Numbered from the stretch's first letter, positions 33,252 through 43,638 are shown. The stretch is 64,000 nucleotides of DNA from Streptomyces sp. AM 4-1-1 (GCF_029167625.1 NZ_CP119145.1:1488001-1552000), one strand, 5' to 3'. Notes: generated by a model not told the origin, from the letters alone. Numbers and translations are program-made.

Positions 33252-35921
33252 ATGACCGACCCCGTAGGAAAGCTTCCGAGCGAGCTCGACCAGCTCCCGG
33301 ACCGCGACCCCGAGGAGACCGCCGAATGGGCGGCCTCCCTCGACGCCGTCACCAAGGCCGCGGGCCCGCACCGCGCCGCTTATCTGATGCGTCGTTCGCT
33401 CCAGCACGCGGAGGGCGCCGGTATCGCGCTGCCCAAGCTGCTGGAGACGGACTACGTCAACTCCATCCCGACCGCCGACGAGCCCGAGTTCGACGGCGAT
33501 CTGGAGATGGAGTCCCGGATCACCGCCTGGAACCGCTGGAACGCGGCCGCGATGGTCACCCGTGGCTCCCGGCTCGGCGTCGGCGGCCACATCGCCACCT
33601 TCGCCTCGGCGGCCTGGCTGTACGAGACCGGCTTCAACCACTTCTTCCACGGCAAGGAGGGGGACGGCTCCGGCGACCAGCTCTACATCCAGGGCCACGC
33701 CTCCCCCGGCATCTACGCCCGCGCCTTCCTCGACGGCCGGCTGAACGAGCGCCAGCTCGACAACTTCCGCCAGGAGGCGGGCGGCGACGGACTGCCCTCC
33801 TACCCGCACCCGCGGCGGCTGCCCTGGCTGTGGGAGTTCCCGACCGTGTCGATGGGCCTCGGCCCGCTCTCCGCGATCTACCAGGCGCGCTTCAACCGCT
33901 ATCTCACCAACCGCAGCATCAAGGACACGTCGAACTCGCACGTCTGGGCCTTCCTCGGCGACGGCGAGATGGACGAGCCCGAGTCGACGGCGGCCCTCGC
34001 CCTCGCCTCGCGTGAGCGGCTGGACAACCTGACCTTCGTCATCAACTGCAACCTCCAGCGCCTCGACGGCCCGGTCCGTGCGAACTTCCGGATCGTGCAG
34101 GAGCTGGAGGCCGCGTTCCGCGGCGCCGGCTGGAACGTCGTCAAGACCCTGTGGGGCAACGCCTGGGACGAACTGTTCCAGCTCGACACCACGGGCGCGC
34201 TGGTCCGCAGGCTCCGGGAGGTCCCGGACGCCCAGTTCCAGACGTACGCCACCCGGGACGTCGCGTACATCCGTGAGCACTTCTTCGGCGCCGAGCCCGC
34301 GCTCGTCGAGCTGGCGAAGCTGCTCACCGACGCGAAGATCATCGAGTGTTTCCACACCTCGCGCGGCGGCCACGAGGCCCGCAAGGTGTACGCGGCGTAC
34401 AAGGCGGCCCTGGAGTTCAAGGGCGCGCCGACCGTGATCCTCGCCCAGACGGTGAAGGGCTACACGCTCGGTCCCGGCTTCGAGTCGCGCAACGCCAACC
34501 ACCAGATGAAGAAGCTCTCCGGCAACCAGTTCCGTGCCATGCGCGACCTGCTGGAGCTGCCGATCCCGGACTCCAAGCTGGACGACGCCCTGGTCCCGTA
34601 CGGCCACCCGGGCGCCGACTCCCCCGAGGTGCGCTACCTCCAGGAGCGCCGCGCCGCCCTCGGCGGCCCCGCCCCGGCCCGCCGGGTGCACGCGGTGGCG
34701 CTGCCGGAGCCGGACGAGCGCGCGTTCGCCGCGCTGAAGAAGGGCTCCGGCAAACAGGAGCTGGCCACCACGATGGCGTTCGTGCGGCTGGCGAAGGACC
34801 TGATGCGGGACAAGGAGACCGGCAGGCGCTGGGTCCCGATCGTCCCCGACGAGGCCCGCACCTTCGGCATGGAGGCGCTGTTCCCCTCGGCCGGCATCTA
34901 CTCCCCGCTGGGGCAGACGTACGACCCGGTCGACCGCGACCAGCTGATGTACTACAAGGAGGCGAAGGACGGCCAGGTCCTCAACGAGGGCATCACCGAG
35001 GCCGGTTCGCTGGCCGACTTCATCGCCGCCTCCACGTCGTACGCCACGCACGGCGAGCCGATGATCCCGTTCTACATCTTCTACTCGATGTTCGGCTGGC
35101 AGCGCACGGGCGACCAGTTCTGGCAGCTCGGTGACCAGCTGGGCCGCGGTTTCGTGGTCGGCGCCACGGCCGGCCGCACCACCCTGACGGGCGAGGGCCT
35201 TCAGCACGCCGACGGCCACTCGCACCTCATCGCGTCCACGAACCCCGCGTCGCTCAACTACGACCCGGCGTTCGCGTACGAGATCGCGGTGATCGTCAAG
35301 GAGGGCCTGCGGAGGATGTACGGCCCCGAGGCCGAGGACGTCTTCTACTACCTGACGGTCTACAACGAGCCGAAGCCGCAGCCCGCGATGCCGGAAGGCG
35401 TCGAGGAGGGCATCCTCAAGGGCCTGTACCGCTTCAAGGAGGGCACACCGGCGAAGGCCGACGCCCCGCGCGTCCAGCTGCTGGCCTCCGGTACGGCCAT
35501 CCACTGGATTCTGGAGGCGCAGGAGCTGCTGTCCGCCGACTGGGGCGTCACGGCCGACGTCTGGTCCGCCACCTCCTGGGGCGAGCTGCGCCGCGAGGCG
35601 CTGGAGTCCGACGAGGCGCTGCTCCGCGGCGAGCAGCGGGTGCCGTACGTCACCCAGGCGCTGGCCGGCGCCCCGGGTCCGGTCCTCGCGGTCAGCGACT
35701 GGATGCGGGCGGTTCCGGACCAGATCAGCCAGTGGGTGGAGCAGGACTGGTCCTCGCTCGGCACGGACGGCTTCGGCATCTCCGACACCCGGGAGGCGGC
35801 CCGCCGTCACTTCGGGGTCGACGCCCGGTCGATCGCGGTGGCGGCCCTGGCCCAGCTGGCCCGTCGCGGCGAGATCTCCGGGGCCTCGGTCAAGGAGGCC
35901 CGCGAGCGGTACGGCCTGTAG
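33252..35921 (+). CDS. aceE: Pyruvate dehydrogenase E1 component, homodimeric
   Basis: 889 residues, typical of the single-chain alpha2-type E1. It decarboxylates pyruvate with thiamine diphosphate and acylates the lipoyl groups of E2. Visible family segments: [20 protein letters not shown], the ThDP region [11 protein letters not shown] with downstream [14 protein letters not shown], and [15 protein letters not shown] in the C-terminal half. ATG 33252 follows GGAAGG. Downstream of lpdA-sucB-GntR; its own promoter carries two palindromes. Ends at a terminator. Confidence 0.97.
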   Translation: MTDPVGKLPSELDQLPDRDPEETAEWAASLDAVTKAAGPHRAAYLMRRSLQHAEGAGIALPKLLETDYVNSIPTADEPEFDGDLEMESRITAWNRWNAAAMVTRGSRLGVGGHIATFASAAWLYETGFNHFFHGKEGDGSGDQLYIQGHASPGIYARAFLDGRLNERQLDNFRQEAGGDGLPSYPHPRRLPWLWEFPTVSMGLGPLSAIYQARFNRYLTNRSIKDTSNSHVWAFLGDGEMDEPESTAALALASRERLDNLTFVINCNLQRLDGPVRANFRIVQELEAAFRGAGWNVVKTLWGNAWDELFQLDTTGALVRRLREVPDAQFQTYATRDVAYIREHFFGAEPALVELAKLLTDAKIIECFHTSRGGHEARKVYAAYKAALEFKGAPTVILAQTVKGYTLGPGFESRNANHQMKKLSGNQFRAMRDLLELPIPDSKLDDALVPYGHPGADSPEVRYLQERRAALGGPAPARRVHAVALPEPDERAFAALKKGSGKQELATTMAFVRLAKDLMRDKETGRRWVPIVPDEARTFGMEALFPSAGIYSPLGQTYDPVDRDQLMYYKEAKDGQVLNEGITEAGSLADFIAASTSYATHGEPMIPFYIFYSMFGWQRTGDQFWQLGDQLGRGFVVGATAGRTTLTGEGLQHADGHSHLIASTNPASLNYDPAFAYEIAVIVKEGLRRMYGPEAEDVFYYLTVYNEPKPQPAMPEGVEEGILKGLYRFKEGTPAKADAPRVQLLASGTAIHWILEAQELLSADWGVTADVWSATSWGELRREALESDEALLRGEQRVPYVTQALAGAPGPVLAVSDWMRAVPDQISQWVEQDWSSLGTDGFGISDTREAARRHFGVDARSIAVAALAQLARRGEISGASVKEARERYGL

Positions 35922-35932
35922 TCAGGCGCGGT

Positions 35933-35967
35933 GAGGAGGGGGTGCGCCCGGAGCGCGCCCCCTCCTC
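35933..35967 (+). terminator. Terminator after aceE
   Basis: Fifteen-base arms (35933-35947 and 35953-35967) with one G-T wobble and a 5-nt loop, 12 bp after the aceE stop. Confidence 0.8.
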
Positions 35968-36006
35968 CGCGTTCCCGGGTCCGCGCCCGCCCCGCACAAT
36001 GGGGTC

Positions 36007-37044
36007 ATGCGCGCTGCCCGGCTCATCAAGATGGTGCTGATCCTCCAGTCCCGGGCCGCGATGACGGCCGCCGAGCTGGCGCGGGAGCTGGAGGTGTCCG
36101 AGCGCACGGTGACCCGGGACGCCCAGGCGCTCTCGGAGGCGGGTATCCCGGTGTACGCGGACCGGGGCAGGACCGGCGGATACCGGCTGATCAGCGGCTA
36201 CCGCGCGCTTCCGCCGAGCCTGAAGGGCATCGGCGGCGGTCCGTTGACCGGTCTGACCCGTGAGGAGGCCCAGGCGCTGTTCCTCTCCGGTCTGCCGTCG
36301 GCGCTGCGGGAGATGGGCCTGGCGGACACGGCGAGCTCGGCCCGGCTCAAGGTGTCCGAGGCGCTGCTGCCCTCCCTGCGGGACGCGTCGGAGGCGGCGG
36401 CGCGGCGCTTCCACCTGGACGCGCCCGGCTGGTACCAGGACCCTCGCCCCCCGGGCCTGCTCCCGGAGATCGCCGAGGCCGTCCGCGGCGACCGCCGGCT
36501 TACGGCCCGTTACCGGCGCGGGGCCCGCGACGGGGAACGGACCGCTGACGCCCGCCCGGCCGGGCGGGAGGTGGAGCGCGAGCTGGACCCGTACGGGCTG
36601 GTCCTGAAGGCGGGCGTCTGGTACCTCGTGGCCCGTGTGGGGGACGACTTCCGGGTGTACCGGATCGACCGCTTCAGCGCGGCGACGGTCTCCGACGAGC
36701 GTTTCGTACGGGACGAGGGCTTCGACCTGGCCGCGTTCTGGGCGGACCGGTCGGCCGGGTTCGCCCGTTCACTGCTGAGGACCGAGGTGGTGGTACGGGT
36801 GTCGGCGGCCGGGGCCCGGCGGCTGCCGTACGCGGTGGACCGGGAGGCGGCCCTGACGGCACTGGACGCGGCGGACGGCCCCGACGGGGAGGGCAGGCTG
36901 ACGCTCACCCTCCCCGTCGAGTCCATGGACGTCGCCTTCGGTCAGCTCCTCACTCTGGGCGCGCAACTGGAGGTCCTTGCCCCGGCCTCACTGCGCGACC
37001 GGTTCGCGGCGACCGCCCGGCGGCTGCGCGAGCTGTACGGGTGA
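36007..37044 (+). CDS. HTH-WYL domain transcriptional regulator
   Basis: 345 residues. N-terminal winged helix (about 1-60: MVLILQSRAAMTAAELAREL, SERTVTRDAQALSEAG), then the WYL domain (about 150-230) with GVWYLVARV and the conserved Arg in YRIDRFS, and a C-terminal WCX-like extension. WYL proteins bind nucleic acid or nucleotides and control varied genes, including DNA-damage and defence loci; no defence genes are near here. ATG 36007 follows CACAAT after 6 nt with no ribosome site, so translation may be leaderless. Converges with an SDR gene; no clear hairpin is seen in the 37045-37150 gap. Confidence 0.9.
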   Translation: MRAARLIKMVLILQSRAAMTAAELARELEVSERTVTRDAQALSEAGIPVYADRGRTGGYRLISGYRALPPSLKGIGGGPLTGLTREEAQALFLSGLPSALREMGLADTASSARLKVSEALLPSLRDASEAAARRFHLDAPGWYQDPRPPGLLPEIAEAVRGDRRLTARYRRGARDGERTADARPAGREVERELDPYGLVLKAGVWYLVARVGDDFRVYRIDRFSAATVSDERFVRDEGFDLAAFWADRSAGFARSLLRTEVVVRVSAAGARRLPYAVDREAALTALDAADGPDGEGRLTLTLPVESMDVAFGQLLTLGAQLEVLAPASLRDRFAATARRLRELYG

Positions 37045-37150
37045 GGGTGCGGCTCGACGCGGACCGCCGCCCCGCACGGGCGCCGGCACACGAACGCGGG
37101 CGCGACGGGTACGGGTACGGAGGCGCGGGCGCGACGCGTGGCCCCGCGTC

Positions 37151-38074
37151 TCAGCGGTAGTCCTCCGCCGTCGCGTCCCGCCCTTCGAGCACGACCTCCT
37201 TCATGTAGGCCCAGGCGTCCGGACGGCTGCCGTCCGCGTCCGTGAACCCGTACACCCTGGCCAGCTGTCCGCTGGAGAGCGACCGGCCGTTCCACCGGGC
37301 CCGCTCCGGGTCGGCGGCGACCGCGGCGACCGCGCGGCCGACGAGTACGGGGGACTCGGCGATGGCGAAGTGCGGGTCCTTGGCGACGCCCTCGCGCCAG
37401 GTCTCCTCCGTCACCCCGAACACGTCGAGCATCTCCTCCGACCGGAGGAAGCCCGGGGTGACGCAGACCGCCGTGCAGCCGAGGTCCTTCAGGTCCTCAC
37501 CGAGGCCGTACGCCATCCGGATCGGGGCGTTCTTGGCGAGGTCGAAGTAAAGGTTCTCGCGGAAGGTGCGGTTGTTGTACTCGGCGGTTCCGTCGGTGAC
37601 CTCGACGACCAGTCCGCCCCGGTTCCGTACCAGCAGGGGCAGCGCGAGACTGCTGGTGATCAGATGGGTCTTCACGCCCAGCTCCAGCATCCGCAGCCCG
37701 GCCGTCAGCTCGACGTCCCACATCTTCGTGTCGAATTCGAGCAGATGGTCACCGCCCCAGACGTCGTTGACCAGGATGTCCAGCCGGCCCCGCTCCCGGT
37801 CGACGCGCTCGGTCAGCGCCCGTACCTGCTCCACTTCCAGATGGTCCGTCGGTACGGCGATGCCTTCGCCGCCCGCCGCCGTGACCAGCTCCGCCGTCTC
37901 CTCGATGGTCTCCGTGGGCCGGCCGACCTCGCTGACCTGGGTACGGGTCGTGCGTCCGGTGACGTACACCGTCGCGCCGGCCTCGCCCAGGTGCACGGCG
38001 ATGGCCCGGCCCGCCCCCCGGGTCGCTCCGGCGACCAGTGCGATCCTGCCTGTGAGTGCTCTGTCCGTCGTCAT
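37151..38074 (-). CDS. Short-chain dehydrogenase/reductase
   Basis: 307 residues from ATG 38074. NAD(P) motif AGATRGAGRAIAVHL, an adenine-binding Arg pair VTGRTTRT, NDVWGG for the structural Asn, and the YxxxK catalytic pair in LYFDLAKNA. Its length exceeds classical SDRs (about 250) because of a C-terminal extension, and the GRTT after strand 2 suggests NADP. The substrate is unknown. The gene is divergent from the DUF4240 gene at 38173 with about 100 bp between; a longer frame to 38134 lacks family character. Confidence 0.88.
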   Translation of the reverse strand: MTTDRALTGRIALVAGATRGAGRAIAVHLGEAGATVYVTGRTTRTQVSEVGRPTETIEETAELVTAAGGEGIAVPTDHLEVEQVRALTERVDRERGRLDILVNDVWGGDHLLEFDTKMWDVELTAGLRMLELGVKTHLITSSLALPLLVRNRGGLVVEVTDGTAEYNNRTFRENLYFDLAKNAPIRMAYGLGEDLKDLGCTAVCVTPGFLRSEEMLDVFGVTEETWREGVAKDPHFAIAESPVLVGRAVAAVAADPERARWNGRSLSSGQLARVYGFTDADGSRPDAWAYMKEVVLEGRDATAEDYR

Positions 38075-38172
38075 GGGACGAGCCTCCCGCGCAATCCCGA
38101 CATCTGCTGTCCGGCTTCTTTTCGGTTTCTCCACGTGCGTCGCCGGTCCGCAAGGCCGATGCTGGACGCGTG

Positions 38173-38694
38173 ATGGACGAGACGGAGTTCTGGGAGATCA
38201 TCGACAGCACCCGCGAGGCCGCCGACGGCGACCCCGAGGACCATGCCGACCTGCTCGTCGAACGGCTGGTGCGGCTCGATCCGGAATCCGTGCTGGACTT
38301 CGCCCGGCACTTCGAGGCCCGCTACAACCGGGCGTACCGCTGGGACCTGTGGGGCGCCGCCGCCGTGCTGCTCGACGGGGCGGACGACGACGCCTTCGAC
38401 TTCTTCCGGTACTGGCTGATCGGCCAGGGCCGGGAGGTCTTCGAGAGCGCGGTGCACGATCCGGACAGCCTCGCCGAGCTGCTGGACGACTTCGACGAGG
38501 AACTGGACGGCGAGGCGGAGGACCTGGGGTTCGCCGCCGACGAGGCGTACGAACAGCTCACCGGGGCGGTCACACCGGACCTCGGCATCGCCCCGCAGCC
38601 GGAGGAGCCGGAGGGCACGCAGGTCGCGCTGACGGACGACACGGCTCTGGCGGCGCGGTTCCCGGAGCTCTGGGAGCGGTTCGGGCCGGGCTGA
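38173..38694 (+). CDS. DUF4240 domain protein
   Basis: 173 residues, strongly acidic. Starts MDETEFWEIIDSTREAADGD; the aromatic core RAYRWDLWGAAAVLL and DAFDFFRYWLIGQGREVFE are typical of DUF4240, a family found in immunity or toxin-associated and standalone contexts with unknown function. No transmembrane segment. ATG 38173 is chosen; GTG 38170 directly before it is an alternative. No toxin partner is visible beside it. Confidence 0.85.
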   Translation: MDETEFWEIIDSTREAADGDPEDHADLLVERLVRLDPESVLDFARHFEARYNRAYRWDLWGAAAVLLDGADDDAFDFFRYWLIGQGREVFESAVHDPDSLAELLDDFDEELDGEAEDLGFAADEAYEQLTGAVTPDLGIAPQPEEPEGTQVALTDDTALAARFPELWERFGPG

Positions 38695-38708
38695 GCGCGC
38701 CCGGGACG

Positions 38709-38740
38709 TGTTCCGGACACCGGTCGGGGTGTGCGGAACA
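38709..38740. terminator. Bidirectional hairpin between DUF4240 and GNAT genes
   Basis: TGTTCCG (38709-38715) pairs with CGGAACA (38734-38740), and inside, after a G-G mismatch, ACACC pairs with GGTGT. It lies between stops at 38694 and 38766. Confidence 0.6.
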
Positions 38741-38765
38741 CCGGTCGGACGCGCCCCGGGCCCGG

Positions 38766-39311
38766 TCAGGGCACGAGCTCACGCCCCATCAGCACGTCGT
38801 CCACGTACCGCCCGTCGAGGAAGAACTCGCCGGTCATGACGCCTTCGACGGCGAACCCCTCCGACGCGTACAGGGCGCGTGCCGGTGCGTTGTGGCCCAG
38901 TACGCGCAGGGTGACGCGGTTCGCGCCCTGGCGACGGGCCTCGGTGAAGGAGGCGCGCAGCAGGGCCCTGCCGATGCCGTGGCCCCGGGCCCACTCCGCG
39001 ACGGCGAGGCCCTGGATCTGGCGTACATGGGCGTTGCAGGCGAGCGGGGTGGGCGGCACCAGACGGATGTAGCCGGCGAGCCGCGCGGCCCCCCGGTCCA
39101 CGGCTCCTGCTCCTGCCCGGGTTTCGGCTTCCGCTTCGGCCACGAGGTAGTCCTCGGGCCGGTGCCGGGTGTCGAAGAACGGCGCGTACGGGGGCAGCGG
39201 CCTCGGCTGGACGGCGTGCAGGGTCGACCAGGTGGACCGGTCCAGCTCTCCGAGCGCGGCTTCGTCGTCGGCCCGCGCCTGACGGATGGCGGGCGTGTAC
39301 GGATCGGACAT
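38766..39311 (-). CDS. GNAT-family N-acetyltransferase
   Basis: 181 residues from ATG 39311 (MSDPYTPAIRQA). Acetyl-CoA-binding motif A is seen as VRQIQGLAVAEWARGHGIGR (Q/RxxGxG/A type), followed by motif B NRVTLRVLGHNAPARALY. Acceptor unknown. The frame is open to 39404 but this segment overlaps the divergent TIGR01777 promoter. CACAGT 7 nt before the ATG, with no ribosome site, suggests leaderless transcription. Divergent from the gene at 39398 with an 86-bp gap. Confidence 0.88.
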   Translation of the reverse strand: MSDPYTPAIRQARADDEAALGELDRSTWSTLHAVQPRPLPPYAPFFDTRHRPEDYLVAEAEAETRAGAGAVDRGAARLAGYIRLVPPTPLACNAHVRQIQGLAVAEWARGHGIGRALLRASFTEARRQGANRVTLRVLGHNAPARALYASEGFAVEGVMTGEFFLDGRYVDDVLMGRELVP

Positions 39312-39397
39312 GCGGGCCACTGTGCCACGGGCCGCGACCCGCGCGGCGGGAGGGGCACCGTCCGTCGTCCGACGCGCGGCTGCGGCAGGATGGGGCC

Positions 39398-40297
39398 ATG
39401 TCACCCTCCCGTATCGCCGTCACCGGATCGACCGGACTCATCGGAGCGGCGCTGGTGCGTTCGCTGCGGGCCGACGGACACGAGGTGGTCCGCCTGGTCC
39501 GGCGGCCCGCCGGGGCGGGCGACGAGGTCCGATGGGACCCGAAGCGTCAATATGTCGACACGGCGGGGCTGGTGGGCTGCGACGCCGTCGTCCACCTCGC
39601 GGGAGCGGGGGTGGGCGACCACCGCTGGACGGAGGCGTACAAGCGGGAGATCCGGGACAGCCGGGTGCTCGGTACGGCGGCGATCGCCGAGGCCGTGGCA
39701 TCGCTCGACACCCCGCCGAAGGTGCTCCTGTGCGGTTCGGCCATCGGCTACTACGGCGACACCGGGGACCGTCCGGTGGACGAGAGCGCGCCTCCCGGCG
39801 AGGGGTTCCTGCCGTCCGTGTGCGTGGAGTGGGAAGAGGCGGCCGCACCGGCCGAGGAGGCGGGCGTACGGACGGTGTACGCCCGCACCGGTCTGGTCGT
39901 CGCCCGGGAGGGCGGCGCGTGGGGGCGGCTGTTCCCGCTGTTCCGGGCGGGGCTGGGCGGGCGTCTCGGCGACGGGCGCCAGTACTGGAGCTTCATCGCG
40001 CTGCACGACGAGATCGCCGCGCTGCGGCACATCCTGGACACCCCGTCGCTGACCGGCCCGGTGAACCTCACCGGCCCCGACCCCGTCACCAACCGCGCGG
40101 TGACGGCGGCGATGGGCCGGGTGCTGCGGCGCCCGACGCTCTTCACCGCACCGGCCCCCGCCCTGCGGATCGCGCTGGGCGAGTTCGCCGGGGACGTGCT
40201 GGGCAGCCAGCGCGTGCTGCCGGGGCGACTCGTGGAGACGGGCTTCTCGTTCGCGTTCCCCGACATCGACTCGGCGATCCGGGCGGCCCTGCGCTGA
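39398..40297 (+). CDS. TIGR01777-type NAD-dependent epimerase-like protein
   Basis: 299 residues. The N-terminal Rossmann domain has VTGSTGLIGAALVRSL, VVHLAGAG and a YYGD segment, and the C-terminal DUF1731 domain includes LPGRLVETGFSFAFPDIDSA. This is the YfcH/SulA-like epimerase family, with unknown substrate; plant relatives act in division and photosynthesis. ATG 39398 follows CAGGAT after 6 nt and has no ribosome site. It lies a few kb before lipB in the conserved Streptomyces order. Confidence 0.9.
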   Translation: MSPSRIAVTGSTGLIGAALVRSLRADGHEVVRLVRRPAGAGDEVRWDPKRQYVDTAGLVGCDAVVHLAGAGVGDHRWTEAYKREIRDSRVLGTAAIAEAVASLDTPPKVLLCGSAIGYYGDTGDRPVDESAPPGEGFLPSVCVEWEEAAAPAEEAGVRTVYARTGLVVAREGGAWGRLFPLFRAGLGGRLGDGRQYWSFIALHDEIAALRHILDTPSLTGPVNLTGPDPVTNRAVTAAMGRVLRRPTLFTAPAPALRIALGEFAGDVLGSQRVLPGRLVETGFSFAFPDIDSAIRAALR

Positions 40298-40382
40298 TCA
40301 CGGGCGGGCGCGGCCCGAGGACCGTCCCGCCTCGCCCCGGCACGACACGGGAAGCCCACCGGGTCACCGCACCCCGATTCAT

Positions 40383-40406
40383 CGGTCCACCGGTCCACCG
40401 GTCCAC
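40383..40406. repeat. 8-bp tandem repeat, three copies
   Basis: CGGTCCAC repeated three times without interruption. The surrounding 40298-40610 gap also has a 6-bp inverted repeat (CGTGCA at 40476, TGCACG at 40494) and otherwise nothing I can assign. Confidence 0.7.
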
Positions 40407-40610
40407 CGAGATGCCGAGTTGCCGACCGGGGCACCGAGTCGCCGAACACATGAGCGGCGACCACGCGTGCGACCCCGTGCATCGGTGCTCCGGTGCACGC
40501 GCGACTGCGCCGGAATCGCCGCCCCTCTACCCTCGACCCGAACTCGGGCATTCCGGGGGCCTGATGGGGGCAGGAGCCGCCCACCAGTCGCGCCGACTCG
40601 GGGAGGGTAC

Positions 40611-41921
40611 GTGCTCAGCACGGCACACCACGCGGACGTCGTCATCATCGGGGCCGGGGTCGCCGGCCTGTCAGCGGCCCATCGACTGATCAGTGCGGGA
40701 GTGAGCACCAGCGTCCTGGAGGCAGCGCCCCACGTGGGCGGCCGGATGTCCACCTACGACATGGACGGGTTCCGCCTCGACCACACCGGATCACTGCTCA
40801 GCACGTCCTGCCCCGAGCTGCGGGCCGCCCCCGGGCTCGGCGGACTCGTCGTGCGCAGCTTCGCGCCCGGGGTGCTCGTCCACAGCCGGGGCCGTCGGTA
40901 CCGCACCGGACAGCCGGGGAGCGCACGGGGCGCACTCAAGGCGGCACGCGCCATGAAGGGCGCCTCCGGAGCCCCGTTGGGCGGGGCGATCGACCAGGCG
41001 AGGCTCGGGGCCGCCCTGTCCCGGCTCGCCGTCACCCCGGCCGCGCGGCTGCTCGCCCGCCCGGAACGGCCCACCTCGGAGTCACTGACCGACCGGGGTC
41101 TGCCGGCCCGTACGGTCGACGGCTTTCTGCGTCCGCTGCTGACGGCGCTGCTCGGCGATCCCGCGCTCACCACGTCGAGCCGGTGCGCGGACCTCGCCCT
41201 GCGCGACTACGCGCGCGGCCGGCTCTGCGTACCGTCCGGCGGCTCCGCCTCGCTGCCCGAACTGCTGGCGGCGACCCTGCCGCCCGGCACCGTGCGCACC
41301 GGTGTCCACGTCACGGCCGCCGACATCACCTCGGTACGCACCAAGGAGCACGGCGAACTGGGCTGCCGGTCCCTGCTGTTGGCCACGGGCGCGGAAGCCG
41401 CCGCCGAGCTGCTGCCCGGTCTGCGGGTGCCGGACTTCCACCCGTTGACCGTTCTGCACCACACGGCCCCCGCTCCCCCGCCGACCGGTGCTTCGCTGCT
41501 GCTGGACGCGGACCGGTCGGGCCCGGTCGCGTACACCGCGGTGATGAGCGAGGTGGACCCGTCGCGCGCCCCGGCCGGCCGGACGCTGATCAGCTCGACG
41601 GTCCTCGGTCCCCCGCCCGCCGACCTCGACCGCACGGTCCGCGCCCATCTCGCGGCGCTGTACGGAACGCCCACCGGCGACTGGGAGCTGCTGGCCGCCC
41701 ACCACTCGCCGGAGGCGGTCCCCGCCATGCCGCCCCCGCACGATCCGCGACGCCCGGTGCGCCTGCTCGACGGGCTGTACGTGTGCGGGGACCACCGCGA
41801 CACGAGCACGGTCCGCGGCGCCCTGCACTCGGGCCGCCGGGCGGCCACGGCGATCCTGGCCGACCTGGGCGTGCGGCCGGGCCACGACGGCGAGGGGCGG
41901 GAGCTGTCCGAGGCGGCGTGA
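40611..41921 (+). CDS. FAD-dependent amine oxidase/protoporphyrinogen oxidase-like oxidoreductase
   Basis: 436 residues. The dinucleotide motif VVIIGAGVAGLSAAHRL followed by LEAAPHVGGRMSTYDMDGFR is that of the amine-oxidase/PPOX/desaturase superfamily; the C-terminal FAD segment LYVCGDHRDTSTVRGALHSG is also present. The substrate is not evident; no carotenoid or haem genes are adjacent. GTG 40611 has a perfect GGGAGG ribosome site, which fixes the start although the frame is open further upstream. Converges with the large HTH regulator, 64 bp apart. Confidence 0.88.
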   Translation: MLSTAHHADVVIIGAGVAGLSAAHRLISAGVSTSVLEAAPHVGGRMSTYDMDGFRLDHTGSLLSTSCPELRAAPGLGGLVVRSFAPGVLVHSRGRRYRTGQPGSARGALKAARAMKGASGAPLGGAIDQARLGAALSRLAVTPAARLLARPERPTSESLTDRGLPARTVDGFLRPLLTALLGDPALTTSSRCADLALRDYARGRLCVPSGGSASLPELLAATLPPGTVRTGVHVTAADITSVRTKEHGELGCRSLLLATGAEAAAELLPGLRVPDFHPLTVLHHTAPAPPPTGASLLLDADRSGPVAYTAVMSEVDPSRAPAGRTLISSTVLGPPPADLDRTVRAHLAALYGTPTGDWELLAAHHSPEAVPAMPPPHDPRRPVRLLDGLYVCGDHRDTSTVRGALHSGRRAATAILADLGVRPGHDGEGRELSEAA

Positions 41922-41985
41922 GGAGGGCGGAGGACGGTCCGGGACGCCGCGGGGCCGCTCCCGGCGCCCCCGGGTCCCGGTCCCG

Positions 41986-43638
41986 TCATCCCAACGCGGC
42001 GACCCGCTCGCGGTAGGCGCGCACCGCGGGAGTGTCCCGGTACGCGTCCAGACGGCGCTCGAATTCCCGGACGTACTCCGTCGCCCGCGCCGAGCGCATC
42101 TCCGTCGCCTGCTGGGCCGCCTCCGCGCCGAGCGCGCACGCCTGGTCCAGCTCGCCCAGTCCGAGCCGGGCGCAGGCCAGCACCACCCGGCAGAACAGCC
42201 GGCTGCGGGCGTACGCGGGAGCGCGTAGTTGCAGCGAGCGTTCCGCGTGCTGCGCCGCCGCTCGGTACTGCCGCATGTCCCGGTGGCAGTGGCCGAACTC
42301 GTCGGCGAGCTGGGCCTCGTCGAAGTAGCGCGCCCAGTGCGGCACCTCGTCCCCCGGCCGGGACGACTCCAGGGCGCGTTCGGCCCGTTCCAGTGAGGCG
42401 GTGCAGGCCCGGACCTCACCGAGGACGCCGTGCCCGCGCGCCTCCACCGCGTGCAGCAGTGCCTGGACGACGGGCGGCGCCGAGGAGCCGATGCCCTGCT
42501 GGGCCACCCGCGCCAGCTGGACGGCCTCCCTGCCGTGCCCGAGGTAGACGGCCTGGCGGCTCATGGTGATCAGGACGTACGCCCCGTAGGCCCGGTCACC
42601 GGCCGCCTGGGCCAGCCGGAGCGCCTGGACGAAGTAGCGCTGGGCCAGACCGTGCGCCGCGATGTCGTACGAGGTCCAGCCCGCCAGCCGGGTCAGGTCG
42701 GCCGCGGCGGCGAAGAGCCGCCGTCCGGTCGCCTCGTTGTACGTTCCGCGCAGCATGGGCTCGGTCTCGTGCTCCAGATAGCGGACGAGGGCCTGCCGGG
42801 CGTGGCCTCCGCCGTAGGTGTCGTCGAGCGTGCGGAAGAGTTCACCGACCGAGCGGAGGGCCGCGATGTCGCCGTTGCCGACCTTCTGTCCCGGCGCCCG
42901 GTCGGTCTGCCGCTGGCGCGGCAGCGGTCCGGCGACGCCGGCCGGGACCGCGGGTCTCGACGGCGCCGCCGAGACCGCGGAACGCACCGACGCCGACGGA
43001 GGCCCCGAGGGCACCGCCTGCATCGGCGGGCGGGCTCCCGCGCCCCGGACACCGCCGCGGCCGCCCTGCCCGTACGGCCCGACCGGGCCCCCGGAGCCGG
43101 ACGGCCCGTTCACCACGCCGACCGCTCGCGGCCCGCGCGGCCCCATGGGGGGCCCGCCGGGGCCGCCACGGCCCGCCGGTTCACCGCGCCCCACCCACTC
43201 GTCGGCCCGGCCGATCAGCCAGTCCCGGCTGGGGACCACCAGTCCCGCCGGGGTGAAGGCGATCTTGCGCAGCTCCGTCTGGCTGCCGGAGTCCTTCCGC
43301 CACAGTCCGCTCACGATGTCGACCGCCTCGGCCGGTGTCGCCGCGAACTCCAGTCCGGCGTAGACCGGGGCACACGCGTCGAGCCCCAGGTCCAGCGCGG
43401 AGAGCCGGCGGCCGAGCCTGCGGGTGAAGACCTCGGCGATCAGGGCGGGGGTGGTGCCGCGGGGCTGCTGGCCACGCAGCCAGCGGGTCACCGATGTCTT
43501 GTCGTACCGCAGGTCGAGGCCGTGTTCGAGGCCGAGCTGATCCACGCGGCGGGCCAGACCGGCGTTCGAGAATCCGGCTTCTGCGATGAGCGAGGCGAGT
43601 TGGCGGTTGGGGGTGCGCTGCGGAGGTCGTTCCGACAT
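41986..43638 (-). CDS. Large HTH regulator with TPR-like C-terminal half
   Basis: 550 residues. Residues 1-80 resemble a lambda-repressor/XRE-type helix-turn-helix (LASLIAEAGFSNAGLARRV, TSVTRWLRGQQP). A Gly/Pro-rich linker spans about 155-235, and the rest is helical with TPR-like repeats (AQRYFVQALRLAQAAGDRA, AAQHAERSLQLRAPAYARS). Streptomyces has a family of such regulators, of which NsdA, a negative regulator of antibiotic production and sporulation, is the known example; membership is my inference. ATG 43638. It is divergent from lipB and converges with the flavoprotein gene. Confidence 0.85.
   Translation of the reverse strand: MSERPPQRTPNRQLASLIAEAGFSNAGLARRVDQLGLEHGLDLRYDKTSVTRWLRGQQPRGTTPALIAEVFTRRLGRRLSALDLGLDACAPVYAGLEFAATPAEAVDIVSGLWRKDSGSQTELRKIAFTPAGLVVPSRDWLIGRADEWVGRGEPAGRGGPGGPPMGPRGPRAVGVVNGPSGSGGPVGPYGQGGRGGVRGAGARPPMQAVPSGPPSASVRSAVSAAPSRPAVPAGVAGPLPRQRQTDRAPGQKVGNGDIAALRSVGELFRTLDDTYGGGHARQALVRYLEHETEPMLRGTYNEATGRRLFAAAADLTRLAGWTSYDIAAHGLAQRYFVQALRLAQAAGDRAYGAYVLITMSRQAVYLGHGREAVQLARVAQQGIGSSAPPVVQALLHAVEARGHGVLGEVRACTASLERAERALESSRPGDEVPHWARYFDEAQLADEFGHCHRDMRQYRAAAQHAERSLQLRAPAYARSRLFCRVVLACARLGLGELDQACALGAEAAQQATEMRSARATEYVREFERRLDAYRDTPAVRAYRERVAALG

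Noticed and set aside
36007..37044. WYL regulator as a marker for a phage-defence island
   Set aside because: Neighbours are aceE and an SDR enzyme; no nuclease, helicase, methylase or other defence gene is in reach.
38173..38694. DUF4240 protein as an immunity protein of a polymorphic toxin system
   Set aside because: No toxin, secretion motif or repeat-containing partner gene is adjacent; it appears standalone.
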